Shown here: positions 8,764-17,396 of the stretch, in pieces
How positions within the stretch are numbered: the first letter of the stretch is position 1
Layout: each line of letters opens with the position of its first letter
DNA from: Teredinibacter purpureus
GTDB lineage: Bacteria > Pseudomonadota > Gammaproteobacteria > Pseudomonadales > Cellvibrionaceae
Direction: 5' to 3'
Assembly (NCBI RefSeq): GCF_014217335.1
Contig: NZ_CP060092.1
Location: 4,047,501 to 4,111,500 of the forward strand
Length of the DNA: 64,000 bases
Notes under the pieces: model-generated
Told to the model about the DNA's origin: nothing
Databases searched by the model: none
What the model saw: only the letters and a program-made list of their open reading frames with translations
Position numbers and translations under genes: made by a program

Positions 8764-9483
8764 CTATTCATTAAACTGTTTCACGTCGGCCAGATTCACT
8801 GCACCAATACCCGCTAAATTCAGTACAAGGCTGCCATTGCTAGCAACGGTCACACTATTAACATTCGCACTAAGCGCAGTATTTAATTCCGTTGAATTTC
8901 CGTCGCTTTGGGTGAGTACTTCAAACCGATATAAGCCTGCATTTACGCCATTTTCATGGCGACTTTCCCAATCAATTAATTCACCATTCACCTCGGCATT
9001 TTGTCCATCCCAACGCAGTACTACTTCGCCTGCAGGCTGTACACCAAGGGATATTTGCTCTACGAGTTCACCAGATTCGGTTAAAATATTCACCGATATG
9101 TCACTTGCACTAGCAGGCACATCAATGCTTGCCGTAATCACACCGCCGCTTTCAAGCTGAGTTCTATCGGATGGTACCGTTACGGAACGGCCCACGAGGG
9201 TAGAGGCTTGCAATGCTTGATTGGCCACAAAATTATTAGTAAAACTATCAAAATTGTTATTTAGCCGATCAAGGCTTTCCACCGAACTAAATTGCGCCAA
9301 CTGGGCAATAAATTCGGTATTTTCTTGCGGGCTTAACGGATCTTGATGCTCTAACTGCGTAATCATTAGTTCCAAAAAAGCACTTTGACCAAGCTCGTTG
9401 TTTTTAGCCTCGCCCTTGGTTTTATTGGCGATCGATAAATCGCTTAACAGGCTGTTATTGCTGATAGCATTTATTTCACTCAT
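8764..9483 (-). CDS. flgD: Flagellar hook cap / assembly protein FlgD
   Basis: FlgD caps the growing hook and is needed for FlgE polymerisation. The N-terminal part has the family hallmark GQSAFLELMITQLEHQDPLSPQENTEFIAQLAQFSSVE (about residues 33-73). The C-terminal part (about 105-235) is the Ig-like/tudor hybrid region, with VVLRWDGQN. Length 239 aa is normal. It lies between flgC and flgE in the operon. Confidence 0.97.
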   Translation of the reverse strand: MSEINAISNNSLLSDLSIANKTKGEAKNNELGQSAFLELMITQLEHQDPLSPQENTEFIAQLAQFSSVESLDRLNNNFDSFTNNFVANQALQASTLVGRSVTVPSDRTQLESGGVITASIDVPASASDISVNILTESGELVEQISLGVQPAGEVVLRWDGQNAEVNGELIDWESRHENGVNAGLYRFEVLTQSDGNSTELNTALSANVNSVTVASNGSLVLNLAGIGAVNLADVKQFNE

Positions 9484-9532
9484 GCGTTTTTCCTCACCAG
9501 CTCTACCGTTTTAACAAAATTGTCATGACTAT

Positions 9533-9973
9533 TTATTGGCCCAATGATAATACCCGTTGAACCATTTGCTTGGCCGCGTTCATCACTTCTACATTTACTT
9601 GAAATGAGCGAGAAGCCGAGATCATATTCGTCATTTCTTCTACGATATTAACGTTCGGGTAATATACGTATCCGTCTTCATTTGCATTGGGGTTTTCGGG
9701 CTCGTAACGGGGTTGTAAAGGTGCATCACTTTCTACAATTCCCTGCACTCTCACACCCATAGATTCGGGCGTATCATGTTGAGCAGACATGGTGTTGCCC
9801 TGTAGCGCTGCGGCCTGAACCGCCGAAAATACTGGGTGCCTACCACGGTAGGTTAATTCACTACTTGAACTGGCCGTTTCTGCATTGGCAATATTACTGG
9901 CCGTGGTATTGAGGCGAATGCTTTGTGCATTCATACCCGAACCCGCGACATTAAAAATATTGGATAAGCTCAT
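9533..9973 (-). CDS. flgC: Flagellar proximal rod protein FlgC
   Basis: Proximal rod subunit. MSLSNIFNVAGSGMNAQSIR and NTTASNIANAETASSS at the N terminus, YYPNVNIVEEMTNMISASRS near the C terminus, and GYVYYPNVN are FlgC signatures. It has 146 aa, close to the 134-148 aa seen elsewhere. It follows flgB by 117 bp and precedes flgD by 49 bp. Confidence 0.97.
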   Translation of the reverse strand: MSLSNIFNVAGSGMNAQSIRLNTTASNIANAETASSSSELTYRGRHPVFSAVQAAALQGNTMSAQHDTPESMGVRVQGIVESDAPLQPRYEPENPNANEDGYVYYPNVNIVEEMTNMISASRSFQVNVEVMNAAKQMVQRVLSLGQ

Positions 9974-10090
9974 ACATTTCTCACAACAAAATAATGTTTA
10001 AATAACCGTTAACACAGTCTCAACGCAAGAGACGACTGCTTTCGATAGAACAATCGGCGCTCGGACAATATCCAACACAGCAGATATTCA

Positions 10091-10495
10091 TTATTCACCA
10101 CGAATGGCTTTTGTCAGCCCTTTAAACTTGCTATTGAGAAATGTAAAACTCGCTTGGAAATCTAAATTGTTTTTCATAAATTCAGCATGTTCCACTTGTT
10201 CTTCTACTGTATTGCCATCAATACTGGGCTGGCTGGGTGTACGGTATAGGGTATCCAGCTCACCCAAGCTTTTGTCATCAAACTGTAGGTGTCCGTTACG
10301 AGTAGCACGCAAGCTCATATTGCCCGACTTATCGCCCAGCCGTGACGCTAGTGCTTGCTGAAAATTAAGATCTTTGGCTTTATAACCTGGCGTATCCACA
10401 TTCGCTAAATTGCTGGCCAGTATGCCGGCACGCTGGCCCCGTAGACGCAAAGCTGATTCATGAACACCGAGCGCTTGATCGAATGAGATTGCCAT
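10091..10495 (-). CDS. flgB: Flagellar proximal rod protein FlgB
   Basis: Proximal rod subunit and first gene of flgBCDE. The signature ILASNLANVDTPGYKAKDLNF occupies about residues 25-45. The C-terminal EHAEFMKNNLDFQASFTFLNSK is the other conserved end. Length 134 aa fits the family. The GGAAGG ribosome-binding site lies 9 bases before the ATG, and the sigma-54 promoter at 10542-10558 should drive it with a leader of about 35 nt. Confidence 0.97.
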   Translation of the reverse strand: MAISFDQALGVHESALRLRGQRAGILASNLANVDTPGYKAKDLNFQQALASRLGDKSGNMSLRATRNGHLQFDDKSLGELDTLYRTPSQPSIDGNTVEEQVEHAEFMKNNLDFQASFTFLNSKFKGLTKAIRGE

Positions 10496-10541
10496 GGGGT
10501 TTTACCTTCCAGTTCAAAAAAGAGTGTTATACCAGACTAAT

Positions 10542-10558
10542 AGCAATGCGTATGCCAA
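10542..10558 (-). promoter_or_regulatory. Sigma-54 (RpoN) promoter for flgBCDE
   Basis: Minus-strand sequence TTGGCATACGCATTGCT has the invariant GG and GC doublets with exactly 10 bases between them, and differs from TGGCAC-N5-TTGCW at one base. It is 47 bp upstream of the flgB ATG. RpoN control of hook and rod operons is established for polar flagella. Confidence 0.85.
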
Positions 10559-10576
10559 GAGGATGAAAACCACTAA

Positions 10577-10714
10577 CACGTTGTTTTATATGGTTTTTAT
10601 TTTATTCTAGATGCCAGCAGCAGCGGTGAGAAGCGGCAATTTATTACCGCGCTTAGAGAGGATAGTGTAACCGAAGAAGATTGCGTGAAAGCCCTGTATC
10701 AAGTGGCACAATAG
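10577..10714 (+). pseudogene. Possible 3' remnant of an unknown gene
   Basis: A plus-strand frame without a good start runs 45 codons to a TAG at 10712. The last 33 residues read as a charged helical protein tail (SGEKRQFITALREDSVTEED, then CVKALYQVAQ). It lies between the flgB promoter and the end of the TPR gene. The length alone could arise by chance; the composition is what suggests a fragment. I do not recognise the family. Confidence 0.3.
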
Positions 10715-10720
10715 CCATTG

Positions 10721-12643
10721 CTACAGGTTTGCCAAGCCTTGTAAAACATAATAGAACGCAGCGCTTTCCGAGTCGCCCAAGGCGATATCTGCAAGCGTTG
10801 TATCGAGTTCAGTCTGGCTAATAAGACCGAGGCGTTGGTCTAAATACGCCGCCAAAATTTGTTGCTCTGAATTCATCGGCTGAAGGCCATCACGCAATGC
10901 CCGCGCGTTTGAGGGTGAACCCAGTAACATTTCATTGATGGCCATTTCACTGCGTATATAGAAGTTTTCGTTAACCGATAATTGCTGGCGATAAAAATTT
11001 TGTGACGCTTCGAAGTTACCTTCTTGACGATAGGCATGACCAATTTTGTGTAAATACTCTGTGTTTTCAGTACTGTGATACAAGTGTTGCCACACTTCTC
11101 TAGCGGCATCCTCTTCACCCAATGCGTATTGGGCGGCAGCATGAATCTCTAACAATTCGGGCAGCTCGTTAGCATAATACGCTTCTTGCTCTTCTTCAGA
11201 CATTAACAGGTAGTTTTCAGTTAAGGTCGATACGCTATACCCGTGTTCTTCTATCGCTTGCACGCTAACATTTATTGCGGCTTCGCTATCACCTTGGGTA
11301 ACCAACAGGCTGGCTTGCAGTAGCGCATAATCACCACGCCTAACGTCACTGGGTAGCGACTCCAACAGCGCTAAGGCCTCTTCGGCGTTGTCTTGCTGTA
11401 GTAATAAATCGAGTTTTATATCGTAGGCCCCAAACAGGACCTCTCGAGCCTCTTCCGTTACATCAAATTGGTAGCGTTCTATCAGTTCATTCACGGCCAG
11501 CAACTTCTCTTCTTCTGTTGCCAACAATTCGATTCGACGCTGCTGATAATAAAAATTATCCGGCTCCCGCGCTAAATGCGCATCAAATATCGCCTTTAGG
11601 GCCTCTTCGTTATCATAGCGTTCGGCGAGTGTTTCGCGCGCCTCCAGATAGCGGGGCTCATCTGGAAACTGATGCAAAAAATCCATTAACACTGCGACTG
11701 TTTGCCATTCAAGGTATTCTGGCCGTGAGTATTCCACGAGTATATCAAGCGGGTAGCGTTGCTCTTGAGCGGGTAAAGAGCCCAACCGAGAGAGATAAAA
11801 CTCTACCAATTTAAACTTTAAATCGGTGGTAAAAAAATGCTGCCACTCCATTTCTAGCATGGCGATAATAAAACTAAATAACACGTCGTCTTCATGCTGC
11901 AAAGGTAAGAGCCGACCTAACTGTTGCGCCGATAACTGACCATTTTTCTGCAGAACCTTCTCGGCAAATACAAAGTATTCATAGGCGTCATCCCACTCCC
12001 TATCGGCCTCCTGTCGCGCCTCTAATACCGTATTCAATTTATAGAGCCCTTCTTGATTAATGGCATAGTCACCACATTCAAGGACCTGTTTTACCCTGTT
12101 GTGAAAATAGAAATTCGCCGCCATATTGGTTTGGTAAGCCCGCTGAGGCGAGTATTGATAATGCTGCCCAATATAAGCTTCGGCTGTATTTTCGAGACCG
12201 TACGACAGTAAAGTCGCAGGAAAGAGAATATCGGCTAGCCAATAGTTCTCGCTATGGGAGGGCTGTTCCAACCACTCGTCTAGTTCGTGCGTATCATAAG
12301 GCCCTTCAAGTAAACTCATCAAGCCCATCCATTGTGTTATAAATATTCTCACATCAGACGCAAGGCAATTATCACGAAAGCCGCTAGTCGTAGAATGCCA
12401 AGCCTCCAGTAGCGGCGTAATATCATCTGGCCGACGAATAAATCGCCAACGATTTTTCTCAAACCGCGTAAATGACTCGATAAAATCGCTTTCTTCGGCT
12501 TCTTTAATCTCTACTCCCAATCTTTCTATCTTTTGCTCCGCGTCGCTATAACGATCGTCTTTGCAGTCGTAAGCAGCCACTGCCGACAGGGCCAAACCAC
12601 ACTGTACAATCATAACCACCAAGGATAATAAAGATCTTCGCAT
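10721..12643 (-). CDS. Secreted TPR-repeat protein of unknown function
   Basis: About 640 aa with a signal peptide (MRRSLLSLVVMIVQCGLALSAVAA). The remainder is helical and acidic, with repeat-like helix pairs in the second half: EEALALLESLPSDVRRGDYALLQASLLVTQGD, then EDAAREVWQHLYHSTENTEY and KIGHAYRQEGNFEASQNFYRQQ. These look like TPR units (about residues 400-600). I chose the ATG at 12643; a GTG 15 codons upstream is open but would bury the signal peptide. It sits between flgB and cheR on the same strand, 216 bp after cheR. Location suggests but does not prove a role in motility; it resembles C-terminal parts of bacteriophage-adsorption/secretion TPR proteins only in general architecture. 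Confidence 0.7.
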   Translation of the reverse strand: MRRSLLSLVVMIVQCGLALSAVAAYDCKDDRYSDAEQKIERLGVEIKEAEESDFIESFTRFEKNRWRFIRRPDDITPLLEAWHSTTSGFRDNCLASDVRIFITQWMGLMSLLEGPYDTHELDEWLEQPSHSENYWLADILFPATLLSYGLENTAEAYIGQHYQYSPQRAYQTNMAANFYFHNRVKQVLECGDYAINQEGLYKLNTVLEARQEADREWDDAYEYFVFAEKVLQKNGQLSAQQLGRLLPLQHEDDVLFSFIIAMLEMEWQHFFTTDLKFKLVEFYLSRLGSLPAQEQRYPLDILVEYSRPEYLEWQTVAVLMDFLHQFPDEPRYLEARETLAERYDNEEALKAIFDAHLAREPDNFYYQQRRIELLATEEEKLLAVNELIERYQFDVTEEAREVLFGAYDIKLDLLLQQDNAEEALALLESLPSDVRRGDYALLQASLLVTQGDSEAAINVSVQAIEEHGYSVSTLTENYLLMSEEEQEAYYANELPELLEIHAAAQYALGEEDAAREVWQHLYHSTENTEYLHKIGHAYRQEGNFEASQNFYRQQLSVNENFYIRSEMAINEMLLGSPSNARALRDGLQPMNSEQQILAAYLDQRLGLISQTELDTTLADIALGDSESAAFYYVLQGLANL

Positions 12644-12859
12644 AGGACTTTGCTCAAAAAAAGTGCATGAAACGTGAGTAAGGCTCACATCCTTGTGTGC
12701 CCGATAACGTTAGACGGACACACTCTCAATAATGAACACTCAATTCATAAACAAGCAAAAAAACACAACGGAAACCTATGGCTAAGTTCGCAGATACTCA
12801 TTAACCGAGTACGCCGAATACCGTTCAGGAGAGAAAACAGGAAATAAAAGCAGAGTTGG

Positions 12860-13735
12860 CTACTTTGCGCGGTAAACCACACCGGGGCTGCAGTGAATCA
12901 TTTCAAACAAATCAGATGCGCCAGCGAGGCTCTCGGACGACCCCAAAAAGAGATAGCCTCCTCGTTTTAGGGTGCCATGAATTCGCTTGAGAATATCGTA
13001 TTTTAAATCACTCGAAAAATAAATAAGCACGTTTCGACAAAACACAATATCGAACTTGCCTAACAAAACAAAAGATTCTTGTAAATTAAGCGGTTTAAAA
13101 ATGACACGCTGCTTAATATTAGGTTTAACTCGCCAGCAATCTTCTTGCGGATGTTCAAAAAAATCGCGTAGCCGAGGTTCGGATAGCCCACGCGTGATCG
13201 ACAAACGGTCATATTCACCACGTTTGGCATTGTTTAGTATTTCACTGGATAAATCCGTTGCAACAATTTCCAGCGGCAAGCTGCTAACGCCGAGCGTCGC
13301 ACGAATATACTCTTCAACAATAACACTTAACGAGTAGGGTTCTTGGCCAGAAGAACAGGCCGCCGACCATATGCGCATTCTATTCCCTTTACTCGCGCCC
13401 ACTACTTCCGGCAATAAGTTTTTTTTCAAGTATTCAAAAGGGTAATTATCACGAAACCAAAAAGTTTCGTTAGTCGTCATTGCATCAATAACCTTTTGAC
13501 GCACTTCTCGGTTTGCAGGGCTTTTAATGAGTACCGTCAATGCGCTTAACGACGCACATTCATAATCTATTAGTATGCGCCTGATGCGCGTTGCCACTAA
13601 GTATTGCTTATTATGGCCAAGGTCAATACCCGCAATAGTCTGAAGATAATCGCGAAAATCTTGAAATTCTCGGTCACCTAGTTGCACTCGCCCTTGATTA
13701 CTTGGCGTATGAGAACTTCCGGCATTAACGCTCAT
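12860..13735 (-). CDS. cheR: Chemotaxis protein methyltransferase CheR
   Basis: CheR methylates glutamates of chemoreceptors using S-adenosylmethionine. The N-terminal helical domain (about 20-85) is followed by the SAM-binding fold: RIWSAACSSGQEPYSLSVIVEEY (motif I), IVATDLSSEILNNAKRGEY, and FDIVFCRNVLIYF. NETFWFRDNYPFEYL is also characteristic. Length 291 aa is typical. It follows cheV by 41 bp and belongs to the same transcript. The cheV-cheR pair next to flgA is the arrangement seen in Pseudomonas and Vibrio relatives. Confidence 0.96.
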   Translation of the reverse strand: MSVNAGSSHTPSNQGRVQLGDREFQDFRDYLQTIAGIDLGHNKQYLVATRIRRILIDYECASLSALTVLIKSPANREVRQKVIDAMTTNETFWFRDNYPFEYLKKNLLPEVVGASKGNRMRIWSAACSSGQEPYSLSVIVEEYIRATLGVSSLPLEIVATDLSSEILNNAKRGEYDRLSITRGLSEPRLRDFFEHPQEDCWRVKPNIKQRVIFKPLNLQESFVLLGKFDIVFCRNVLIYFSSDLKYDILKRIHGTLKRGGYLFLGSSESLAGASDLFEMIHCSPGVVYRAK

Positions 13736-13776
13736 ATAGGTATCAATTCCCTGTGCAGTAAGTTACCCAATAGGGG

Positions 13777-14724
13777 TTATCCGACGTGCTCACCCTCGTT
13801 TGTGAGTTGCTCTATGCGAGCGTTAACGCGTGTTGCCAGCTCATCTGGATGAAACTTCGCAAGAAAGTCGTTGGCTCCCACTTTTTTCACCATAGCTTCA
13901 TTAAACACACCACTTAATGAGGTGTGTAGAATAATATGCATTTTTTTAAGGTTCTCGTTCCCTCTAACCTCTGCTGTAAAGGTGTATCCATCCATTTCTG
14001 GCATTTCAATATCAGAAATAATAAGCAGTATTTCGTGATAAGGATCTTTACCTTCTTCCACAAGATGATTGAGATAATCTAATGCTTCACGCCCGTCTTT
14101 ACGTAGTGTTGTTTTACACCCCAGCGACTCAACCACTTTTTGAATTTGTTTTCGAGCAATGGTGGAGTCATCCACAATTAACACGTGTTTGCATACCACG
14201 GTATCACGCTGCGCGCTTTCAATTACCGATGCACTAACATCAGAAGGTAACGGCGAAACTTCAGCCAGTATTTTTTCTACGTCAATTATTTCAACAAGTT
14301 TATCGTCTACTTCAGTGACTGCTGTTAAATAATTTTCTCGGCCAGCGCCTTTGGGCGGCGGATGTATGTCTCCCCAATTCATATTGACGATACGCTCAAC
14401 ACCCTTCACTAAAAACCCCTGAGTAGAACGATTATATTCCGTTATGATGACAAAACAGTTGGCTATATCCTCCAGCGGCGCCGAGCCGGTGGCTTGCCGT
14501 AAATCCATAATGGGTATAGTGCCACCCCGAATATGCGCAACACCGCGTATAACGGGGTTTCTCCTGGGTATCTCGCTTAGCGAGGGGCACTGCAAAACTT
14601 CCTTTACTTTAAACACATTTATGCCGTAAAGCTGTCGCCCACCCAAATTGAACAGCAAAAGTTCCAGCCTATTCTGGCCCACCAATTGTGTACGCTGATT
14701 GACGCTATCTAAAACACCAGCCAT
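13777..14724 (-). CDS. cheV: Chemotaxis coupling protein CheV (CheW-receiver fusion)
   Basis: A CheW-like domain (about 15-165; LLLFNLGGRQLYGINVFKVKEV, FLVKGVERIVNMNWGDIHPPP) is fused to a receiver (about 180-305). The receiver has the phospho-acceptor in LLIISDIEMPEMDGYTF, the acidic pair in LIVDDSTIARKQI, and HTSLSG. CheV couples receptors to CheA and probably dampens signalling when phosphorylated. Length 315 aa is standard. It is transcribed with cheR, away from flgA. I see no clear sigma-28 or sigma-54 site in front of it. Confidence 0.97.
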   Translation of the reverse strand: MAGVLDSVNQRTQLVGQNRLELLLFNLGGRQLYGINVFKVKEVLQCPSLSEIPRRNPVIRGVAHIRGGTIPIMDLRQATGSAPLEDIANCFVIITEYNRSTQGFLVKGVERIVNMNWGDIHPPPKGAGRENYLTAVTEVDDKLVEIIDVEKILAEVSPLPSDVSASVIESAQRDTVVCKHVLIVDDSTIARKQIQKVVESLGCKTTLRKDGREALDYLNHLVEEGKDPYHEILLIISDIEMPEMDGYTFTAEVRGNENLKKMHIILHTSLSGVFNEAMVKKVGANDFLAKFHPDELATRVNARIEQLTNEGEHVG

Positions 14725-15120
14725 TTCGGGCCCCTTATTTTGTGCTGTATGAATGCAACCATAAATTCGGTTATACGTTTGGCCATGTAATTAAAAGCCT
14801 GAAAGTTAGTGTGCTATGTAAGTGCGTTGAGCCTCTACACTAAAACGAGTAAGCCCGTCATTTTTCCATCATGCCGATAGCAACTTTCGGTCGGCCACCG
14901 TTATTCCGCCTTTTTTTTGACGGACTCAGATGAAATTAGAAGAGCCAATACGACAATTAATACGGTAGCTACGCAAACTAAACATTAGGCACACGCTTTG
15001 CTTTAACACGTTTAGGCCACGTTGTTATTGGCTGTTGTGCCAGTTAAATGGCGCAAATAAAGCCGACCGCTTTTCATACAGCATAGGCCAATAATCTCTA
15101 TACGAGGGAGTTTTTTAGTG
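14725..15120. other. Divergent regulatory gap between cheV and flgA
   Basis: About 395 bp with no convincing gene. The flgA-side sigma-54 promoter is at 14987-15003, and the flgA ribosome-binding site GAGGGAG is at 15104-15110. A GCCGATAG at 14874 resembles a FliA -10 but lacks a -35 at the right distance. Confidence 0.7.
14987..15003 (+). promoter_or_regulatory. Sigma-54 (RpoN) promoter for flgA
   Basis: Plus-strand AGGCACACGCTTTGCTT keeps GG (14988-14989) and GC (15000-15001) with exactly 10 bases between them. It matches GGCAC-N5-TTGCT. The start point would be near 15013, about 108 nt before the flgA ATG. Confidence 0.82.
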
Positions 15121-15891
15121 ATGCAACAGTCGGCCAGCGATCGCGTATTAGCCACCATTGAGCACCGTTATTTCACCAAACGTTTCATTTTTGCTATCGG
15201 TGTAATGGCCGGCCTAACCTTCAGCCTCCCGGCCCTTAGCGTTGAGATAGAATCCATTGAAAATATTCGCTCGCAAGTTCAACAAAAATTAGAACACTAC
15301 GTTCAAGAACGCTATCCACAATTGTCTTTCGGGGATGACCTTACGGTGCAGGTTGGTCGTATAGACCGTCGCCTGCAGCTTTTAAAATGCCCCAGCCCCC
15401 TAACACTAAAAATAAATGAACAGTCGACGGCGGCGAACGTCACTATTAAAACCGGCTGCGCAAGTGGGCCTCACTGGAGCATTTATGTTACTGGCACTGT
15501 ACAAATTTTTCGCAATGTAGTGGTCGCCGCGCATAGCTTAGCGAGAGGCGAAACGGTATCTGAAAGCGATTTGACGTTTCAGCGGCTTGATACTGCTCGC
15601 TTAAGTTCTGGCTACATCGACAACCCCAAACGCGTCATTGGAATGGAGTTAAAACGCCCTTTACGCGCACAAGATATTGTAAAGCTCAGCACATTGAAGC
15701 AGCCAAATCTTGTGCGTAAAGGCGATACGGTAGTATTGCGCGCAAAAGCGTCTCACCTTACGGTGGAAACAGAAGGTACAGCGCTGTCCAATGGGTACAT
15801 GGGCCAACAAATTAAGGTGCGCAACGAACACTCACGACGCATTGTTGACGGTTTGGTTATGGGGCCAGGCGAGGTACAGGTAACCTTGTGA
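15121..15891 (+). CDS. flgA: Flagellar basal-body P-ring formation chaperone FlgA
   Basis: FlgA is a periplasmic chaperone for P-ring assembly. It has a long N-terminal segment with a hydrophobic stretch (about 22-42, FIFAIGVMAGLTFSLPALS) serving as signal peptide. The C-terminal SAF-type domain (about 135-255) contains VVAAHSLARGETVSESDLTFQ, RPLRAQDIV, VRKGDTVVLRA and GYMGQQIKVRN, all typical. A GTG at 15118 is directly before the ATG at 15121; the GAGGGAG site suits the ATG. Length about 256 aa. Confidence 0.95.
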   Translation: MQQSASDRVLATIEHRYFTKRFIFAIGVMAGLTFSLPALSVEIESIENIRSQVQQKLEHYVQERYPQLSFGDDLTVQVGRIDRRLQLLKCPSPLTLKINEQSTAANVTIKTGCASGPHWSIYVTGTVQIFRNVVVAAHSLARGETVSESDLTFQRLDTARLSSGYIDNPKRVIGMELKRPLRAQDIVKLSTLKQPNLVRKGDTVVLRAKASHLTVETEGTALSNGYMGQQIKVRNEHSRRIVDGLVMGPGEVQVTL

Positions 15892-15989
15892 TAGTGCGAA
15901 CATGGGTATCAGCGGCGCCTATTAGACTACTCGCTTAACCACATACACACATTTTTGTGATTTATTTGGGCTCATTTAACATTCAGCCC

Positions 15990-16016
15990 TAAAGCTAACG
16001 TACAAATGGCCGATAC
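15990..16016 (+). promoter_or_regulatory. FliA (sigma-28) promoter for flgM
   Basis: TAAA (15990-15993), then exactly 15 bases, then GCCGATAC (16009-16016). This fits the FliA consensus TAAA-N15-GCCGATAA with one mismatch. The start point should be near 16024. FliA-dependent transcription of flgM from its own promoter is known in several gammaproteobacteria, where it feeds back on FliA. Confidence 0.82.
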
Positions 16017-16100
16017 TAAGATTAAGCAGCACTAGACCTCACCGCTTGAAGGTAAGCGTAATACTCGATTTAGACAATGAAGGTACAACGGGATATTCCC

Positions 16101-16412
16101 ATGACAATTCCTCCTACCAATGGTGTAAACAGCAATAGCACAGCAGCGGCTAACGCAGGCAAGGCTCGCACCTCTACACCTTCGCCAGCGAGTGACACGG
16201 CAGTACCTAGCGCCAACACACAGTCGTCAGACAACGTATCTCTCAGCACAACAGGGCAACAGTTCTCTAAGTTCGCTGCAGAACTCTCCAATTCACCGGC
16301 TGAAGACCCAGAACGCGTTGCCAGTGTACGAGCCTCATTAAACAGTGGGCAATACGCTATCGATCCCGACGCCATTGCTGCGAAATTACTTGACCAAGAT
16401 AGCAACTTTTAG
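16101..16412 (+). CDS. flgM: Anti-sigma-28 factor FlgM
   Basis: FlgM binds FliA and is exported when the hook is finished. The N-terminal half is low-complexity (Ser, Thr, Ala, Asn, Pro). The C-terminal part has the family pattern VSLSTTGQQFSKFAAEL, then DPERVASVRASLNSGQYAIDPDAIAAKLLD, which binds sigma-28. The ATG at 16101 gives 103 aa and is preceded by CGGGA; an in-frame ATG at 16077 would add eight residues. It sits between flgA and flgN. Confidence 0.93.
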   Translation: MTIPPTNGVNSNSTAAANAGKARTSTPSPASDTAVPSANTQSSDNVSLSTTGQQFSKFAAELSNSPAEDPERVASVRASLNSGQYAIDPDAIAAKLLDQDSNF

Positions 16413-16441
16413 CCCCTTTCTCTTAGATATTACATCAGATA

Positions 16442-16465
16442 GCGAGCATTCGCGGCCATGCTCGC
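16442..16465. terminator. Hairpin between flgM and flgN
   Basis: GCGAGCAT (16442-16449) pairs perfectly with ATGCTCGC (16458-16465) around an 8-base loop. It lies 30 bp after the flgM stop. There is no following T-run, so it could be a weak terminator or an mRNA processing/stability stem that separates the FliA-dependent flgM from flgN. Confidence 0.5.
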
Positions 16466-16699
16466 CAAGCATCACCCAACCCCATACTCACCATTACCCG
16501 GCCTACACCTGCAATAAAACGCCTTCAGATTAACTAACGTCATTTTAAACAGGCACAAATATTGCCGTATAAGTAGGTGTTGCCGTTTTATTGGCACAAT
16601 CACTCACTATTCACGGGCGTTTTCGTCAACTAAGCTTAATGGCGCCCTGTAACCCTAAGAGATGCGCTTTTAAACCCCTTTATAGGGCTGGAGAACATT

Positions 16700-17197
16700 A
16701 TGATCCTACCAATACCCCCCGCATCGCTCATGCAACAAATACAAGGTGATATCGCCGCGTGTACCACGTTACTGGATCTACTTGAGCGAGAAAGAGTTGC
16801 GCTGGGAAAACGCGATATGGATACACTTGACGAGTTAATTGAACAAAAAGCGGCACAACTTAAGTGGCTAGAAAAAAGCTCTCAAACGCGTACACAGTGG
16901 GCTAGAGAGCAACTACGGCTCGATCCTGCAGATCAAGATACGATGAAAGCGGCATGGCAAACAATGTTGGAAAACAGCCCAACCCCAGAATTAAGTAAAA
17001 GCTGGGAAACACTGAAAACATTGCAAGACGCCTGTAAACAAGCCAATGAGGTAAACGGTAAAATACTCGCTCGAAACCAGAAAACATTTGGCCGATTAAT
17101 TGAGATTGTTCGTGGCCAAACAGCCACACCAAATTTATATTCGACTGCGGGCAAATCTACAGGCAACCAGATATCGCACAAACTGGGTGAAGCTTAA
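16700..17197 (+). CDS. flgN: Flagellar export chaperone FlgN
   Basis: FlgN is the cytoplasmic chaperone of FlgK and FlgL. The protein (165 aa) is helical and charged, with ACTTLLDLLERERVALGKRDMDTLDELIEQKAAQLKWLEKSS near the start and the terminal KVNGKILARNQKTFGRLIEIVRGQ-like segment (residues about 122-145) usual for FlgN. The position after flgM supports the call. GGAG lies 6 bases before the ATG. Confidence 0.9.
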   Translation: MILPIPPASLMQQIQGDIAACTTLLDLLERERVALGKRDMDTLDELIEQKAAQLKWLEKSSQTRTQWAREQLRLDPADQDTMKAAWQTMLENSPTPELSKSWETLKTLQDACKQANEVNGKILARNQKTFGRLIEIVRGQTATPNLYSTAGKSTGNQISHKLGEA

Positions 17198-17270
17198 CCC
17201 GCTACACGCCTCTTTCTTGTTATTTTCACGCCGAACACGCCTTTCATAATCACGGGGTTAATCAATCCTG

Positions 17271-17299
17271 TTTTCCTGTTTTACCGAATGCAGTATCAT
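17271..17299 (+). promoter_or_regulatory. Probable tRNA-Arg promoter
   Basis: TTTTCC (17271-17276) and TATCAT (17294-17299) are separated by 17 bases; the start would be about 17306, roughly 14 nt before the tRNA. The -35 is weak. Confidence 0.45.
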
Positions 17300-17319
17300 A
17301 CCCGCCGTAACTCTACTCT

Positions 17320-17396
17320 CCTCCCTTAGCTCAGCTGGATAGAGCGTCCCCCTCCTAAGGGGAAGGCCGCAGGTTCGACTCCTGCAGGGAGGGCCA
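17320..17396 (+). tRNA. tRNA-Arg (anticodon CCT)
   Basis: A full cloverleaf can be folded by eye. The acceptor stem CCTCCCT (17320-17326) pairs with AGGGAGG (17386-17392). The D arm GCTC...GAGC is present. The anticodon stem TCCCC/GGGGA encloses CTCCTAA, with anticodon CCT (17354-17356). The T arm is GCAGG-TTCGACT-CCTGC. The discriminator G and an encoded CCA end at 17396. It reads AGG codons. No neighbouring tRNA or integrase is seen. Confidence 0.97.

Noticed and set aside
14873..14881. GCCGATAG resembling a FliA -10 upstream of flgA
   Set aside because: No TAAA 15 bases upstream; the nearest is 19 or more bases away.
17320..17396. tRNA-Arg as an integration site
   Set aside because: No integrase and no repeat of the tRNA 3' end in the window; flanking genes are core genes.
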